Below are positions 11,689 through 22,942 of a DNA stretch of 64,000 nt, one piece after another. Under the pieces are notes generated by a model. It ran no database searches. It was not told the origin of the DNA and saw nothing but the letters and a program-made list of their open reading frames with translations. Location of the stretch: contig JAUIRK010000165.1 in assembly GCA_030549495.1 (NCBI GenBank), positions 186,001 through 250,000 on the forward strand. Reading direction: 5' to 3'. The position numbers were made by a program, and so were the translations under genes. This DNA is from Nectonema munidae (taxonomy: Eukaryota; Nematomorpha; Nectonematoida; Nectonematidae). The first letter of the stretch is position 1; each line of letters opens with the position of its first letter.

Positions 11689-14650
11689 CAGAGGCGTAGC
11701 TAGTGGGGGGCCCCAGGGGCGGTCCGCCCCGGGCGGAAGATTTTAAGGGGCGGCATTTTGTCCTAAGGTCATTTGTTAAAATATTCCATTTAATTTTTAG
11801 TTTAAATTTTCTGTTCAATTTAATCGATTCCAGTTTTTTGTGACTGTTTTAATTTTAGTGGAGGGGGTCAAAAAGGCACTCCACCCTCACTGATAGGGTT
11901 AAGGGGTCCAAATTTTATATAAAAGTTGAATCAAACTGAGCCTTTTTTTTAAAAATTATTTTTAAAAAAAAAAATATTTTTTATTAGAAAAAATATTTCC
12001 AACTATTATTTTAATAAATAAAAAAAAAAAAATTTTTTTATAATAATTTTTTTATTATAATTTTTGGAAATTGGGTTTTTTTTTTTTTATGGAATTTTTA
12101 AAATTTAGGGAGAGAAGGGGGGGGGGGAAAAATATTGGGCTGTGGCCTTGCAAGATTGAATATGGCATTCGGGATATGATTGTAAAACGAGGATCAAAAG
12201 CTGTACAGCATATGGACTGTGAATTTAAAGAAGTTGTAAGACAAGGCTCGAAAACAAAAGGGGAAACTAGAAAATTGTCAAAGTATTGGTTTTTTCGAAA
12301 TCTACCTAATGGGGAAAAAATCCTTAGAACATGGATGATGTATTCTCCTTCAAAGGGAGCTCTGTTTTGCTTTTGTTGCAGACTCTTCTCATTTGGAAAC
12401 TCAAAATTCGATTCAAGTGAAGGTTTTAAAAATTGGTGGAAGTTGAATCCAAAGATACATGAACATGAATCCAGCTTCGTGCATGCTCAGGCCTTGATTC
12501 AATGGAAAGAATTGGAGATACGTCTTGCGAAAGGCAGTCTAGTTGATAGTGCAGAACAAGAGGTGGCTGAGAAAAAACTGATGAAGTGGCGGCAAATCCT
12601 GACGAGATACCTTAACATAATTCAGTTTCTTGCTAAACAAAATTTGCCTTTACGTGGCCATCGAGAAGATTTTGACTGGTCTGCTGCTGAAAATAAAGGG
12701 AATTTTTTAGAACTTGTTCATTTGATGTCAAAGTTTGATCCAGTACTATGTGAACATTTGACGAGAGTAAAACTTGGGAAAAAGTTGGAAATATCCTACC
12801 TTTCACCAACAATTCAGAATGAATTTGTTGCAGGTGAAGAAGAGTAAATACTTCTGCATTATTTTTGACAGTACTCCCGATGTTTCTCACAAGGATCAAA
12901 TGAGTCAGGTCATACGCTATGTCAAAATGGAGGGAAACGAAGTTAAAGTAGAAGAATCATTTCTTCGCTTTATTGAGACTAAAGGAAAAAATGCTGAACT
13001 AATTACAGAGACTATTTTGGATAAGTTAAGAGAAGACGACATTCAAATTCAAGACTGTCGTGGGCAAGCATTTGATAATGATGCTGTGATGGCAGGTCAT
13101 CGATCTGGTGTTCAGACACGCATTAGGGCAATCAACCCAAAAGCGGTATTTATACCCTGCACCAATCACACACTTAATTTGGCAAGTGTGCATGCTGCTT
13201 CACTGGCTGTTGATTCTGTTACCTTTTTTGGAACATTAGATCGTTTGTTTTCATTCGTTTCGGCGTCAAATCATCGATGGGATATTTTGATGGCCAGAAC
13301 TGGTGAAACTATCAAACGTGTTGTCGAAACGAGATGGAGTAGTAGATCAGATGCTGTGAACGTTCTACAGAAAAAATTATCGCAAATTATTCGAGCTCTA
13401 GAACAACTAACCGAAGATACAGAAAACCCAATTACTAGGTCAGATGCAGGATTGATTCTTCATTCAATGCTATCTTTTCCTTTTCTGTCTTTTCTCGCCC
13501 TTTGAGAAATTGTTCTTCCTGAACTTAATGATGCTCAAAAGTACCTCCAAACAAAAGGACTGAGTGTAGCTCTTCTTCAAAATAGGGAGAAAACTGTGGA
13601 AGAAGCAATGCAATACTCTAAAGAAAATTGTTCTGAAATGGGAATAAGCATGGAACGTAGAATTCGTAAAAAGAAACGTTTGGATGGTGAAGGATCTAGC
13701 GATGCAGCAATTCAATATGAGGCTGAGCTAAGAGGAGAAATGTTTTCTGTGCTAGACAAGCTTATTGAAGAAATATCCTTTAGGTTTGGACAAGTTCATG
13801 GTCTCTCACAAAAGTATGACTTCCTTACACCATCAAATTTGTTGAATGATGAATATATCTGCCAGTTAGACAATGTTGATGAAGATATAGAGAAGGAAGA
13901 GTTCTTCGTTGAGAGAAAAAGACTTCAGAATTTTGTGGCGGCTGCTGGAACTGAAAACATAGGTTGTGCTTTGGAAATTCTTCAGTCTATTCAAAACCAC
14001 AATCTCTGCGAATCGTTACCGAATATAGCCATACTATTACGTGTGTTTCTAACTCGTGCAATTAGTGTTGCAAGCTGCGAAAGATCATTTTCAAAATTAA
14101 AGTTAATAAAGACTACCTTAGAGCATCTATGAGCCAAACGAGACTAACTGACCTAGCGATACTCTCCATTGAGCATGAATATGCCCAAGAAATAGATTTT
14201 GAGGATGTGATAAAAGATTTTGCTGAGAGAAAAGCCAGAAAAGTTAAATTATGAAGTTATTGCACTTTGTTTCTCCTAATTTTTCTGCATTTAAATGAAA
14301 TAAATTTATGTTCCATCATTTTTTTATATTTTGTTTCTTATTTCATTTTTGAGGATTGAAATTTCTTTTAGCTATGAGATGTATAGAAACCGCAGTTTAT
14401 TTTGTAATTACATCTCAATTTTTACTTTTATTGTTAGTTAAAATTGTTAACAAGATGAGCTCTCTCAATGACTCCTTTAAAATTATTTCTGACCCCAGCC
14501 GTCTACTTTGAAGACCCTAACTACAATCAAGTCTTCGCCTGACCGTTAGCGTACGGACTTGAATTTTTGGAGGCTTTTGAAACTCAACGTCATAAAGGGC
14601 GGCAGATTTTACAACCGCCCTGGGCGGCAAAAGTGTTAGCTACGCCTCTG
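11689..14650 (+). mobile_element. Near-complete ZMYM1-like hAT transposon
   Basis: This is a textbook hAT insertion. Terminal inverted repeats CAGAGGCGTAGCTA are identical at both ends, and the 8-bp target duplication AGGTAAAG is exact at 11681-11688 and 14651-14658. The left subterminal region carries a perfect GC hairpin (GGGGCGGTCCGCCCC) and the right end carries a related GGGCGG/CCGCCC pair. The interior holds one transposase gene with few lesions, so the copy is young relative to the others here. It landed in the tail of a tRNA-derived SINE whose body continues at 14659. Confidence 0.93.
12071..14253 (+). pseudogene. hAT transposase (TTF-type finger, DUF4371 core, hAT C-terminal domain)
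   Basis: Three overlapping open segments (12071-12847, 12774-13505, 13596-14132) cover most of a transposase. In order they show a TTF-type zinc finger (RTWMMYSPSKGALFCFCCRL); a DUF4371-like core with SYLSPTIQNEF, then FCIIFDSTPDVSHKDQM, the catalytic-region motif DCRGQAFDNDAVMAG and the TRWSSRSDAV block; and the C-terminal dimerisation domain with ISVASCERSFSKLKLIKTTL. The coding continues in another frame to a stop near 14251. Visible lesions are one frameshift near 12835, one in-frame TGA at 13503-13505 where the family has Trp, and one frameshift near 14125. No full-length product is expected. The family is close to vertebrate ZMYM1-like proteins. Confidence 0.9.
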
Positions 14651-14786
14651 AGGTAAAGGTACCGTCGGGTGTTTTCATTGAGAAAGCACAATTGCACTGC
14701 TTGTATCGAACTATGAGGAAAGTAGGTTAGATGCGAGACCGAACCCAAAACTTTGAGTTACCTAAAACCGGTATCTAACCGGTAAA
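14651..14786 (-). mobile_element. tRNA-derived SINE, family 1, copy 1
   Basis: Read on the minus strand this has a tRNA-like head with an A-box-like TGGTTAGATACCGG and a B-box-like GGTTCGGTCTC, then the body ending GGTACCTTTACCT. It shares its whole length with copies at 35799 and 42781. The 11689-14650 hAT inserted in its 3' tail and duplicated the tail octamer AGGTAAAG, so the SINE is older than the hAT. Confidence 0.8.
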
Positions 14787-15695
14787 CCCAAAATATTCTT
14801 TATGGCAAAGATAAAAAAACATTTTAAAATTAGAAAAATTGAACAATTTAGTTTATGAACTTTTGTCAAGCCAGAAATAAAAATACTCTTATATTTTTAT
14901 TGTAATCGAATTTCAAATTAGGCAATTGCAAAGTGCTTACTAGATTCTTTCTCATATTTTTTGAACCAAACATTTTTATCTACGAAATATTTTGGAAGAA
15001 CTTGACTCTTAAGATATTTATTCAAAAAACACTTGAATTTTAATTGCAATTGAAGTAAATTTTTTTAGGTAATTGCTGTCAGGTTTCAGGTCTATAAAGA
15101 TTTTCTTCAGATACGATTTTACCTGTATTGTAGAAATCGTAGAGAGGTACTGACTATATAAAAAACGATATTTCAAACAAACAAAAACACTTTTGAAAAT
15201 CAAATAGAGCTAAAAAATAAATTTGTTTGGAGATAATATCAGCGATAGACTTTACCTCTATGAGGTTTTATTCAGCAGAAGGGGGAAATTTAGCACGGGA
15301 AGGTGCAAAAAATCTGAATTATTCGTCTTCAAAAATTAAATAGATTACGAGTATTGTAATATTTGAGTTAAAATTGAATATGAACTTGGTTTAATTAAAC
15401 TACATTCCGATTTATTTATTGTGCCTAAAGCTTTTGACATAGAAATTCTTTAGTAGCCTTACTTTCGTTCCTAGCAAATTTTAAAAGACAAAATTTCTCG
15501 CATATACTCATTTGTTCAAATACAAAATCCTCCGAATCTTATCTTAATTATCAATAATTAAGATTTGTTCCCTTGAAATGGATAAAATTGAAACAATTCA
15601 TTAAATTGCACTTCAGCTTTTAGAAAGTTAAAATAAGTGAGATGAAGTAACAAAATATAGAATAACTATTTAGTATAAACAAACTTTGAGAACTT
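14787..15695. other. Intergenic, 3' side of the Tudor gene
   Basis: AT-rich with no gene. TTTATT at 15411-15416 gives AATAAA on the minus strand about 280 bases past the Tudor-gene stop and is a candidate poly(A) signal. It may therefore be that gene's 3' UTR. Confidence 0.45.
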
Positions 15696-18410
15696 TCAAG
15701 CAGGATTGAAGAAAACGTTGGTCTTTTTTAAGTTTAGAATGACTGCGCCATAACTTTTATTCGTCCGACATTTGAAGGCGTAACCTTTTGAGAGTAAGAA
15801 GTCATTTACGCAACACTTTTTAATTTGCTCAGCATTGAATTGATTATTCTGGTAGATGGTGACGTTAAAGTGATCATACGAGATTTCTTCAACTTTGCAG
15901 TAGAGATTTTGAGAGTGCTTAGGAGTGAAGACCAGATCTTTGAAATAGTCACGTGCATCAACGGACCAATCGCAGTCTTTGCAGATGGCCGGATGCGAGC
16001 AAGGAGATAAATTATGTAAACTAGCTTTGAAAGCCTGTTGGGGCATAGGTATAAACTTTGAGTTGATTGGAGACCAGTCTAGAATAGGCGTATCACATTC
16101 TTTGAGAGTTATTCCCAGGTCCAGTAGGAAGTATTCACCACCTTGAATTACTTTGGCTCGTAGCCAATCATCTTTGTGCTTTATTGCTATAATTTCGCCG
16201 AAACTTGGGCTTATTAGATTATCATTCCGGTTTAACCTTTTGGAATAAAACCTATTCATTTCTACTTTCAATTTATAAAAATTCGAAGAGCTTTTTATTT
16301 TATTTTGATCACTTTTGCAAAGATTCTCCAAATCGCAAAACACTCCTGACAGTATTCTGATATAAAAATTGGACGGATCAACGATACTTGAAATACTAGC
16401 CATAAAAACTTTTCCCATGAAATCACTTTCTTCATACTCACCTATATCATAAAAGATGGAAGCATTGGGGTCGGTCGACGTCAGTATACCTTCATCAGGA
16501 TTAGCATGTATGTACCTACATGTTTGACTATTTTTGCAGAATCCTGGCGTTTTGATGGTATAGAAGAAGCAAAACTTATCCTCTATTTTTGATGAATAGC
16601 CTACGGTTGCTACGCCCGGATCCTCAATGTTGACAGCTTTACTATTTCTACTCGATGCAAAATCCTGCTGCATCGGATTCCATGAGTCTAATACTTCTTC
16701 GCAAGGATTTTCAGAAATGTGAAGATTAGCGAAAGAACAACCAATATCACTTTTATCAAAGTCAAAATCACTGATCCCCATTTTGTTTTCATTTAAAATA
16801 GAAACATTCAGAAAATCTTGATCATTAAGTAGGTTATTTGGAAATATTCTGATAGAGTAATTTGTATAATTTTTAGTAAGTAAGTTGTGAAAATCTTTAC
16901 TTTGAAGATGAGTATTTTCTAAATCATGATTGTCACTCAGCAAAGAGCACTTTACTGCTTGATATGGAACTTGGAGAAGCTTGGAAGGAAGTTCATAAAT
17001 ACACTTCTCATGCACCCGTTTACTGAATCCATGATCAACACAGATAACTTCGTACCACCTCTCATTACTAAAAGGAGGATGAATATTTGTTATTTGAGCG
17101 CGGTAAAATGCGCCTTTATTCATACTTTGGTCTTTAATAAAACATTTCGAATCCACTTTCCAGTTTGATTTGTTTGGGCTGTCTACTCTAGAAAGAAGTT
17201 CATTGTTAATATAATTTAGAATTGAGTTATAATTCTTGGGAAATGGAGTGACGTAAAAGTGCTTTGTGGATTGAAAATGTAGAGGCTTGAACTTGAAGGT
17301 GTGCTCAGTGGCATCAATATAGGCAAATATGTCAAAATCGTAAAGCGACTGGAATCTAGCCACATTATCTTTATTCATTAAAGTGCGTGCATTATCGCTA
17401 TACGATCCACCGTTCTTATTTTTCGCTTCAGATTTGCTTATAAAATACGACAAATCATTTTTAATTTTTGACTGTAAATCGTGCTTATTTCGTTTCGAAG
17501 AAACCGACAAAGAAGCCTTAACATTTGTCACACTCTCATTCTCGGCAAAACTTTTCTTAGAAAAGTATCTTTGAGAGATATCATCTACGTCAGTACTGCC
17601 ACCTTTATCACTTTCCAAAGATAACAACACCCGGCAAATTGACGTTGAAGAACTCGTTATTGGCAGGGAGAGAAATGTAGCAAAAAACTTTCTTGTCTTG
17701 CTCAGCTGAAAAATCGTTTTTTTGACAGTTAGTTTTTCAGCGTGCGAAGACACACTGATTGCACTCTCACTTACAGAACCATCTTTTCTCGTTGTAGCAG
17801 AGCAGCATTTTATAGCAGCGGGTGGAGTGGAACGAAACATTCCTTCATCATACGCACTGCATGCTTCATCGACAAGGAATAGTTCATCCTGAATCAGAAC
17901 AACAACTTCTTTCCCGGAATCCAGTAAAACGATTTTGGCGTATTCCTCGCTGATTTCCTTGAGGAGGAAGCATCTATGCCACGTTTCTTCTCGACTGCAA
18001 AAGTACCAGAGTATTTTTTCGGAGGGAGAGAAGAGTGAAAGATTTTGGAGATTGCGCATCCAAGAAGTACTTATGAGACGTGAGCATTCAACAGCTTTAT
18101 CGATATGATGCGCAAAGCCTACGCTGAAGTTGTCCAAGTCAACAAAATCGAGCAGCTGCACTTCTAAATTTACGCACAAAGGAATGTTTATACTCGTACA
18201 AAGATCATACTTCCCATTTATCAAAGTGTAGGAAAAGAATTGGCCCGGAAATACCGGTCCAACGCCAACTTCTTCACTACTTAAGTTAGAGCTTAGAGGG
18301 CTAATGATTTTTTTCTTTTTTTTGTACATCGATATCAAACCTTTCAGTTCTGAAATTTCTTCGATGAAGGAATTTAATTTCGATTTTAATTTTGTGTTTT
18401 GAACTTCCAT
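15696..18410 (-). CDS. Multi-Tudor protein with a CCCH zinc finger (TDRD-like)
   Basis: Single uninterrupted frame of 904-910 residues. The ATG at 18408-18410 is preferred over the one at 18428 because it has A at -3 and G at +4; the upstream ATG has T at -3. Numbering from the longer form: a charged coiled-coil-like N terminus (7-40); an extended Tudor-type module around 60-190 (WHRCFLLKEIS, VLLDSGKEVVV); a low-complexity Ser/Lys linker (205-355); a second extended Tudor (about 365-500; FYRAQI, WYEVICVDHGFSKRV, VPYQAVKCSLL); a CCCH finger with C620, C631, C637 and H641 (spacing 10-5-3); and a third extended Tudor (about 670-810; WLRAKVIQGG, YFLLDLG, MPQQAFKASL). Extended Tudors bind symmetrically dimethylated arginines on Piwi proteins in germ granules, so a role in the piRNA pathway is the natural inference. 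No helicase, RING or MYND domain is visible, so the exact orthologue is not assigned. Confidence 0.88.
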   Translation of the reverse strand: MEVQNTKLKSKLNSFIEEISELKGLISMYKKKKKIISPLSSNLSSEEVGVGPVFPGQFFSYTLINGKYDLCTSINIPLCVNLEVQLLDFVDLDNFSVGFAHHIDKAVECSRLISTSWMRNLQNLSLFSPSEKILWYFCSREETWHRCFLLKEISEEYAKIVLLDSGKEVVVLIQDELFLVDEACSAYDEGMFRSTPPAAIKCCSATTRKDGSVSESAISVSSHAEKLTVKKTIFQLSKTRKFFATFLSLPITSSSTSICRVLLSLESDKGGSTDVDDISQRYFSKKSFAENESVTNVKASLSVSSKRNKHDLQSKIKNDLSYFISKSEAKNKNGGSYSDNARTLMNKDNVARFQSLYDFDIFAYIDATEHTFKFKPLHFQSTKHFYVTPFPKNYNSILNYINNELLSRVDSPNKSNWKVDSKCFIKDQSMNKGAFYRAQITNIHPPFSNERWYEVICVDHGFSKRVHEKCIYELPSKLLQVPYQAVKCSLLSDNHDLENTHLQSKDFHNLLTKNYTNYSIRIFPNNLLNDQDFLNVSILNENKMGISDFDFDKSDIGCSFANLHISENPCEEVLDSWNPMQQDFASSRNSKAVNIEDPGVATVGYSSKIEDKFCFFYTIKTPGFCKNSQTCRYIHANPDEGILTSTDPNASIFYDIGEYEESDFMGKVFMASISSIVDPSNFYIRILSGVFCDLENLCKSDQNKIKSSSNFYKLKVEMNRFYSKRLNRNDNLISPSFGEIIAIKHKDDWLRAKVIQGGEYFLLDLGITLKECDTPILDWSPINSKFIPMPQQAFKASLHNLSPCSHPAICKDCDWSVDARDYFKDLVFTPKHSQNLYCKVEEISYDHFNVTIYQNNQFNAEQIKKCCVNDFLLSKGYAFKCRTNKSYGAVILNLKKTNVFFNPA

Positions 18411-18428
18411 TATTCTAAATAAACACAT

Positions 18429-19254
18429 ATAAACTTTAACTCCGATTAAAATTTATTTATCGACTTGAATAGCATTGTTACACAGAGTTAAGCATTTTAA
18501 TTGTGATAGTTTTAAAATGAGTTAAAAAACCAAGATGATACCTTATGTTAATTTTAAAACGAGACGTTTTCTATGAAATATGAGCCAAAAATTAGCATTG
18601 ATCTTGTCATGTATGATTTTCGCATTTGAAGCCCGTTACTAAGACTTCATATTTTGAAAAAAAAGAATCACTTTGTGCTCTGTAGATACAAAACCTCATA
18701 GTATTTCTTTTTTTGTGTATGGTATTGCGAATTTTCAGTAAAGTTATGTCCCAAGCTTGCAAAATACTTCGTTATTTTCTAGTAATTCTTCGCTTCAAAA
18801 TCATTTTACTAGACCAGTGATGGTCATCCCGAGGGAATTTAAGTGAGTAAGGAGAAATCAAGGCCAAACTAAAGAGATCAGAAGAGATAAACTATCAGTA
18901 TTTTTATTTAAGCATTTTTATTAAATGAATAACTTCACTATAAAAATGTTTTTTTGTAAAAGTATATGTTTTAAGGTTGCCTCCAGTGTTCTTGACAAAA
19001 CACTGATAAGAAAGGAATTTGAAGATTTTCGGTATTATAAAGCATTTCAAGTTCAAGTTAAATGTTTTCAAGTTTTAAATGTATTTTATCTTTTTTGACT
19101 TGAAAATTTTTATTTATTTTTTTATTATTATTATTTTTTATTAAACAACAATCTAACTTTTAAAGCAGACGATTTTGTTAAATCATTTATTTTTGATGTC
19201 TCCATTAAAATCAAGGATTAAAATTAAAGAAGAAACAAAACAATAAATTTTTAA
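18429..19254. other. Intergenic, 5' side of the Tudor gene
   Basis: This is the upstream region of the minus-strand Tudor gene. I see no clear core promoter motif, only AT-rich sequence with a pyrimidine-rich tract. Confidence 0.45.
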
Positions 19255-20130
19255 AATGGTAGTTGAAGATGGTCGTAGATTTATTGATGTTTCTGAAGGT
19301 CTTGATATTAATTTAAACACAGTACGAACAATATTTCATCAAAAAAAAGTAGAAAATTCTTCATTAAGGTAATCTTGGGTTGGACACAGAAAATTTAAAA
19401 TGAGCCCAGATCACATTCATTTTATTAAAAATTAAATTAGTAAAAATAACATGATAACGATGAAACAATTACATGAAAAAATTTATGAAACTTTTTCCCT
19501 GAACATATCGCTTGAATCCATACGTACAAGAATTGCTAACTTATCTATAACACGTAAAATTGCGACAGTAACTCTGTTTCTATCAATTCTCAAACAAGCA
19601 AATGTAAAAGAAAAGAATTTTTAAATAACTCTAATACTAATGATACTTACAACATTTTCATAGTCTGGATTTAATTTCCATTTGAGAAGAACATTTGGGC
19701 GATCAGAGAAAAGTACAAAAGCAAAAATAGTAGTGCGCGCGATAAGAGGTGTTAACAAATCACTACTGCTGGCTATTAATATAAATGTAGTAATTTATTA
19801 CGAAATTCGAAAGGGCAGTATCGGCTCTCAAAAATTCGCTTGCTTTTTAAACAAATTAAAAGAATTTTGGTTCAAAAGAACATATCACAAAACTCTATTC
19901 CTTATATGGATAACGCAAAAATACACCACTCTACAATTTGTTAAGAAAGAACTCTTACATACAAATATTTATCTCCATACTCGTAAATGATTAACCTTAT
20001 TGAACAAGCTTTTTCTAAAATAAAGTTATCAGTCACATACAACTTTCAGAAAATTCTGATATGGATTTGATTGATTGCATGGAAACAGGAACAAAAGAAA
20101 TTAACCAATTGGATTGATTATATTGGGTGG
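19255..20130 (+). pseudogene. Tc1/mariner-IS630-type transposase remnant (DDE_3-like)
   Basis: The plus strand opens with an HTH-like segment (DGRRFIDVSEGLDINLNTVR; TIFHQKKVENSSLR), then a linker (MTMKQLHEKIYETFS, SLESIRTRIANLSITRK). The catalytic-domain block follows at 19682-19900: FHLRRTFGRSEKSTKAKIVV, AIRGVNKSLLLAIN, VIYYEIRKGSIGSQKFACFL. This order matches the Tc1/IS630 superfamily. Several stops interrupt the frame. I could not identify the terminal repeats or a TA duplication. Confidence 0.75.
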
Positions 20131-20817
20131 TTTAGTAAAACGAATATGATTTTTATATTTTTATGATCTTTTAAATTAAATAATTTTATATAATAATAAT
20201 AAATGTGCTTATCAAAATAAACGTATATTTTTTTTATTTTTTTAGATCGGTAATAAATACTAAAAAAATAAATAAATTATTAGTTAGCTTTTTTTAATTT
20301 TTTGCTTGAAGCTAAAAAATACTTTTAAAAGTTAAGTTTGAAGTAAAATAAAAAATTAGTTTTCAAGGCGAACCTAAAAATAAAACTACTTAAAACTTGA
20401 AAAAATCTCACTTGAATTTGAAACCATCTCCCTTGAACGTGTAATGCTATATTATGATTATTTTAAATGTAAATTTTAATGATAATTTGGAGAACGAAAA
20501 ATGCTCGGAATAAAAAGGCTTAGAACCAGGAAAACTAGACCACCCCTTTCCCATAATAAACTTCAAAAGCCATTGGCGACGCTGTGTTGTCAACTGAAAA
20601 AACATCCGATTCAGGATCGGTTAAAATTGCATTAATTTCCATCCATTTGATGTAAATAATTATTAAAATAAAGGTAACGGCTAATAAAAAATTATTGATC
20701 GGTGAGAGCAAGCACTAATAGAAAAAATGTATTCTTCGATATTATTAAAAATATTTTATTACGCTATATGCAAACATTTTTTCAGTGGTTGTAATCGATA
20801 TGATGGTTCGTTTATTT

Positions 20818-21125
20818 CAATGGTGCGCAACCTGCACCCGGCCCGTTAACTCTTTTAATGTGGTTCTTCCTCCATCTTAAAATTTGAAAATTTTTATTTA
20901 AAAGTATTTTGTTTAAAATTTTCCAAACTTCAGCTCAAAGACATGAAAGTTTTGTGGCGTTTTAAATTAAATTGGAGTCCCTTTCTTCAAAATTATTGAA
21001 TACTACAGGTAATTAAAAAATAATATTCTATGCCTATGTGCATTGAATGGGGGACAGGTATTTGCAATTTTCTAAAACGAATTTTATTGAGGCTTCGTGA
21101 ATGCGGCCCACAGCTCAAAATTGTT
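20818..21125. mobile_element. hAT terminus remnant
   Basis: CAATGGTGCGCAACCTGCA at 20818 followed by CCGGCCCG resembles the CAGTGGTGCNCAACCTGCGGCCC ends of hAT-Charlie elements. Another GCGGCCCACAGC stretch near 21100 is typical of the same subterminal region. No coding remains and no second terminus was found. Confidence 0.5.
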
Positions 21126-21376
21126 ACTCAGCCCTGTTTCATGTTTTCAACCGAACGCACAAAACTTTGGTATGGAAGTGGTTCCTTTATTTTCAGGCTT
21201 AGAGAATCATTGAGATCCAACTAGTTATAAAAAAGGCCACTACCTGTCCTATAGTGCGATATCAGCACTGGATAAAGATGAATTCATAACATATTTAAAT
21301 GTATACAATTAGTTATAATCAAGTGAATTTATTTTTGAGCCAGCATTTTTTGACTTTGTGAGGGTGACTTATTTAA

Positions 21377-21504
21377 CCCATTGTATCATAGAAATCAGAC
21401 GATATTTAAAAAAAAGCAGACGATTTATATTCAAAGTCATTGAAAAAAGCAGACGAAGATGAAATTACTTATGTTCCCAAATGGGAACATTGGGACTTAA
21501 TGGG
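21377..21504. mobile_element. piggyBac-type MITE, CCCATT family, copy 1
   Basis: Starts after TTAA (21373-21376) with CCCATTGTATCATAG and ends GGGACTTAATGGG. The right-hand TTAA has decayed to TTCT. The inside carries three CAGACGA motifs and a palindrome GTTCCCAAATGGGAAC close to the right end. It is almost identical to the 22810-22938 copy over its interior. Confidence 0.8.
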
Positions 21505-21999
21505 TTCTCACTTTCATAAAAAAAAGTTCTTTTTTGAATTTAATTTAAAGAAAAACCTAGATATTTGAGTCTAAAACTTAAATTTTTTGAAATTTTAAAA
21601 TAATTAAAATTTTTTAAATATCTAGAAACCAAATACATTGTTTTAAGAAGTCTAAATTCTTATATTTAATTATTTTACAAAAGCGAAATAGTTGAACTTA
21701 AATTTGGAAAAAAATACAATTTGTTTTGACATAAATAAATCGTATTATACTTAGAACGTCTGAACGAGTCGATTGACCCACAATGTGTATTAATAGTGCT
21801 TATATGATATTTAAAACACGATTGTTTTATAAATCAAATAAAAGTTTGGAAAGCATAGCAATTTGACCGCGTTTATCATTTCTACTGCATTTCTTACCAG
21901 TAACAGTGATTTTCATTATTATTATTATTATCATCAGACCAATTCAATGATGAGAAGCTTATTGTTCTTATTGTAAAGAAGTGAGAAGTGTAAACTTAA

Positions 22000-22109
22000 C
22001 CCATTAAGTACCATAGAAATCAGACGATATCTAAAAAACGCACACGATTTATATTAAAAGTCATTGAAAAAAGCAGACGAAGATGAAATTACTTATGTTC
22101 CCAAATGGG
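22000..22109. mobile_element. piggyBac-type MITE, CCCATT family, copy 2 (shortened right end)
   Basis: Flanked by TTAA at 21996-21999 and 22110-22113. The left end is CCCATTAAGTACCATAG; the interior has the same CAGACGA repeats as its sisters. The right end stops after CCCAAATGGG, lacking about 19-20 bases present in the sister copies. Confidence 0.8.
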
Positions 22110-22567
22110 TTAAAGAAGGGATTGGTGGTTATTATCAAAAAAAATTGTGAAGATTACGACGTATTTTTATAGATGCAAACGAAAACTAAATGTGAACTAG
22201 AACTTTTGTATAGAATAAATATAACATTGTTCTCAACGGATAAGGAACAGTTTTCACCAGAATTTAAAACGTTTTTTAGTTAACATTTTATTAAATCTTT
22301 ATGTGCATAACATCTTAAGCTTTTTCAAAAGAAAGGAAGTGTCATTGTTGCAATTATAGTATTTATGTACTATTGAAATAATTTTTTCAAATTTAATTCA
22401 TTTTAACACACAAAATATATGTCCAGGTCATGAATTTCGATAAGAAATAATTAGTTGGGTCAATTGCCCCTTTTGCTATTTATAAGAGTGAGAACAATTA
22501 ATTCCTACGCTCAGCACATCCGATAGTAACAATAAAATAATTGTACTTTTGGTGTTTGTAGGGTTAA

Positions 22568-22689
22568 TCCTTTGAGGACCAGTGGGTCACCAGTGACCCA
22601 AGAAATAAAAATCGTCTGCTTTGAATATATAAAATTCCATTGAAAAAGAAAGCAGACGAATTCTCTTCAAAATGTTGGTCCTCAAAGGG
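22568..22689. mobile_element. piggyBac-type MITE, CCTTTGAGGACC family, copy 1
   Basis: TTAA (22564-22567) is followed by TCCTTTGAGGACCA; the right end, read inward, is CCCTTTGAGGACCA, with the outside TTAA decayed to TGAA. Sixteen bases from the left TTAA is a hairpin GGGTCACCAGTGACCC. The middle carries an inverted pair TCGTCTGCTTT and AAAGCAGACGA. Confidence 0.8.
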
Positions 22690-22809
22690 TGAAGAATAGT
22701 GAACTAAGACTTATCACATCAGATAATAATAATAAGCTTTCAAAATCTATTTTTTTAAATTTATTATACTGTTTTACAAAATATATATTTTTTCACGTAA
22801 CCTTGTTAA

Positions 22810-22938
22810 CCCATTAAGTGACATAGAAATCAGACGATATCTAAAAAACACAGACGATTTATATTCAAAGTCATTGAAAAAAGCAGACGAAGATGAAATT
22901 ACTTATGTTCCCAAATGGGAGCATTGGGACTTAATGGG
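22810..22938. mobile_element. piggyBac-type MITE, CCCATT family, copy 3 (intact ends)
   Basis: The best-preserved copy: exact TTAA on both sides (22806-22809 and 22939-22942) and perfect 10-bp terminal inverted repeats CCCATTAAGT/ACTTAATGGG. The interior holds three direct CAGACGA motifs and a near-palindrome around CCCAAATGGG. It has no coding capacity, so it depended on a piggyBac transposase elsewhere. Confidence 0.88.
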
Positions 22939-22942
22939 TTAA

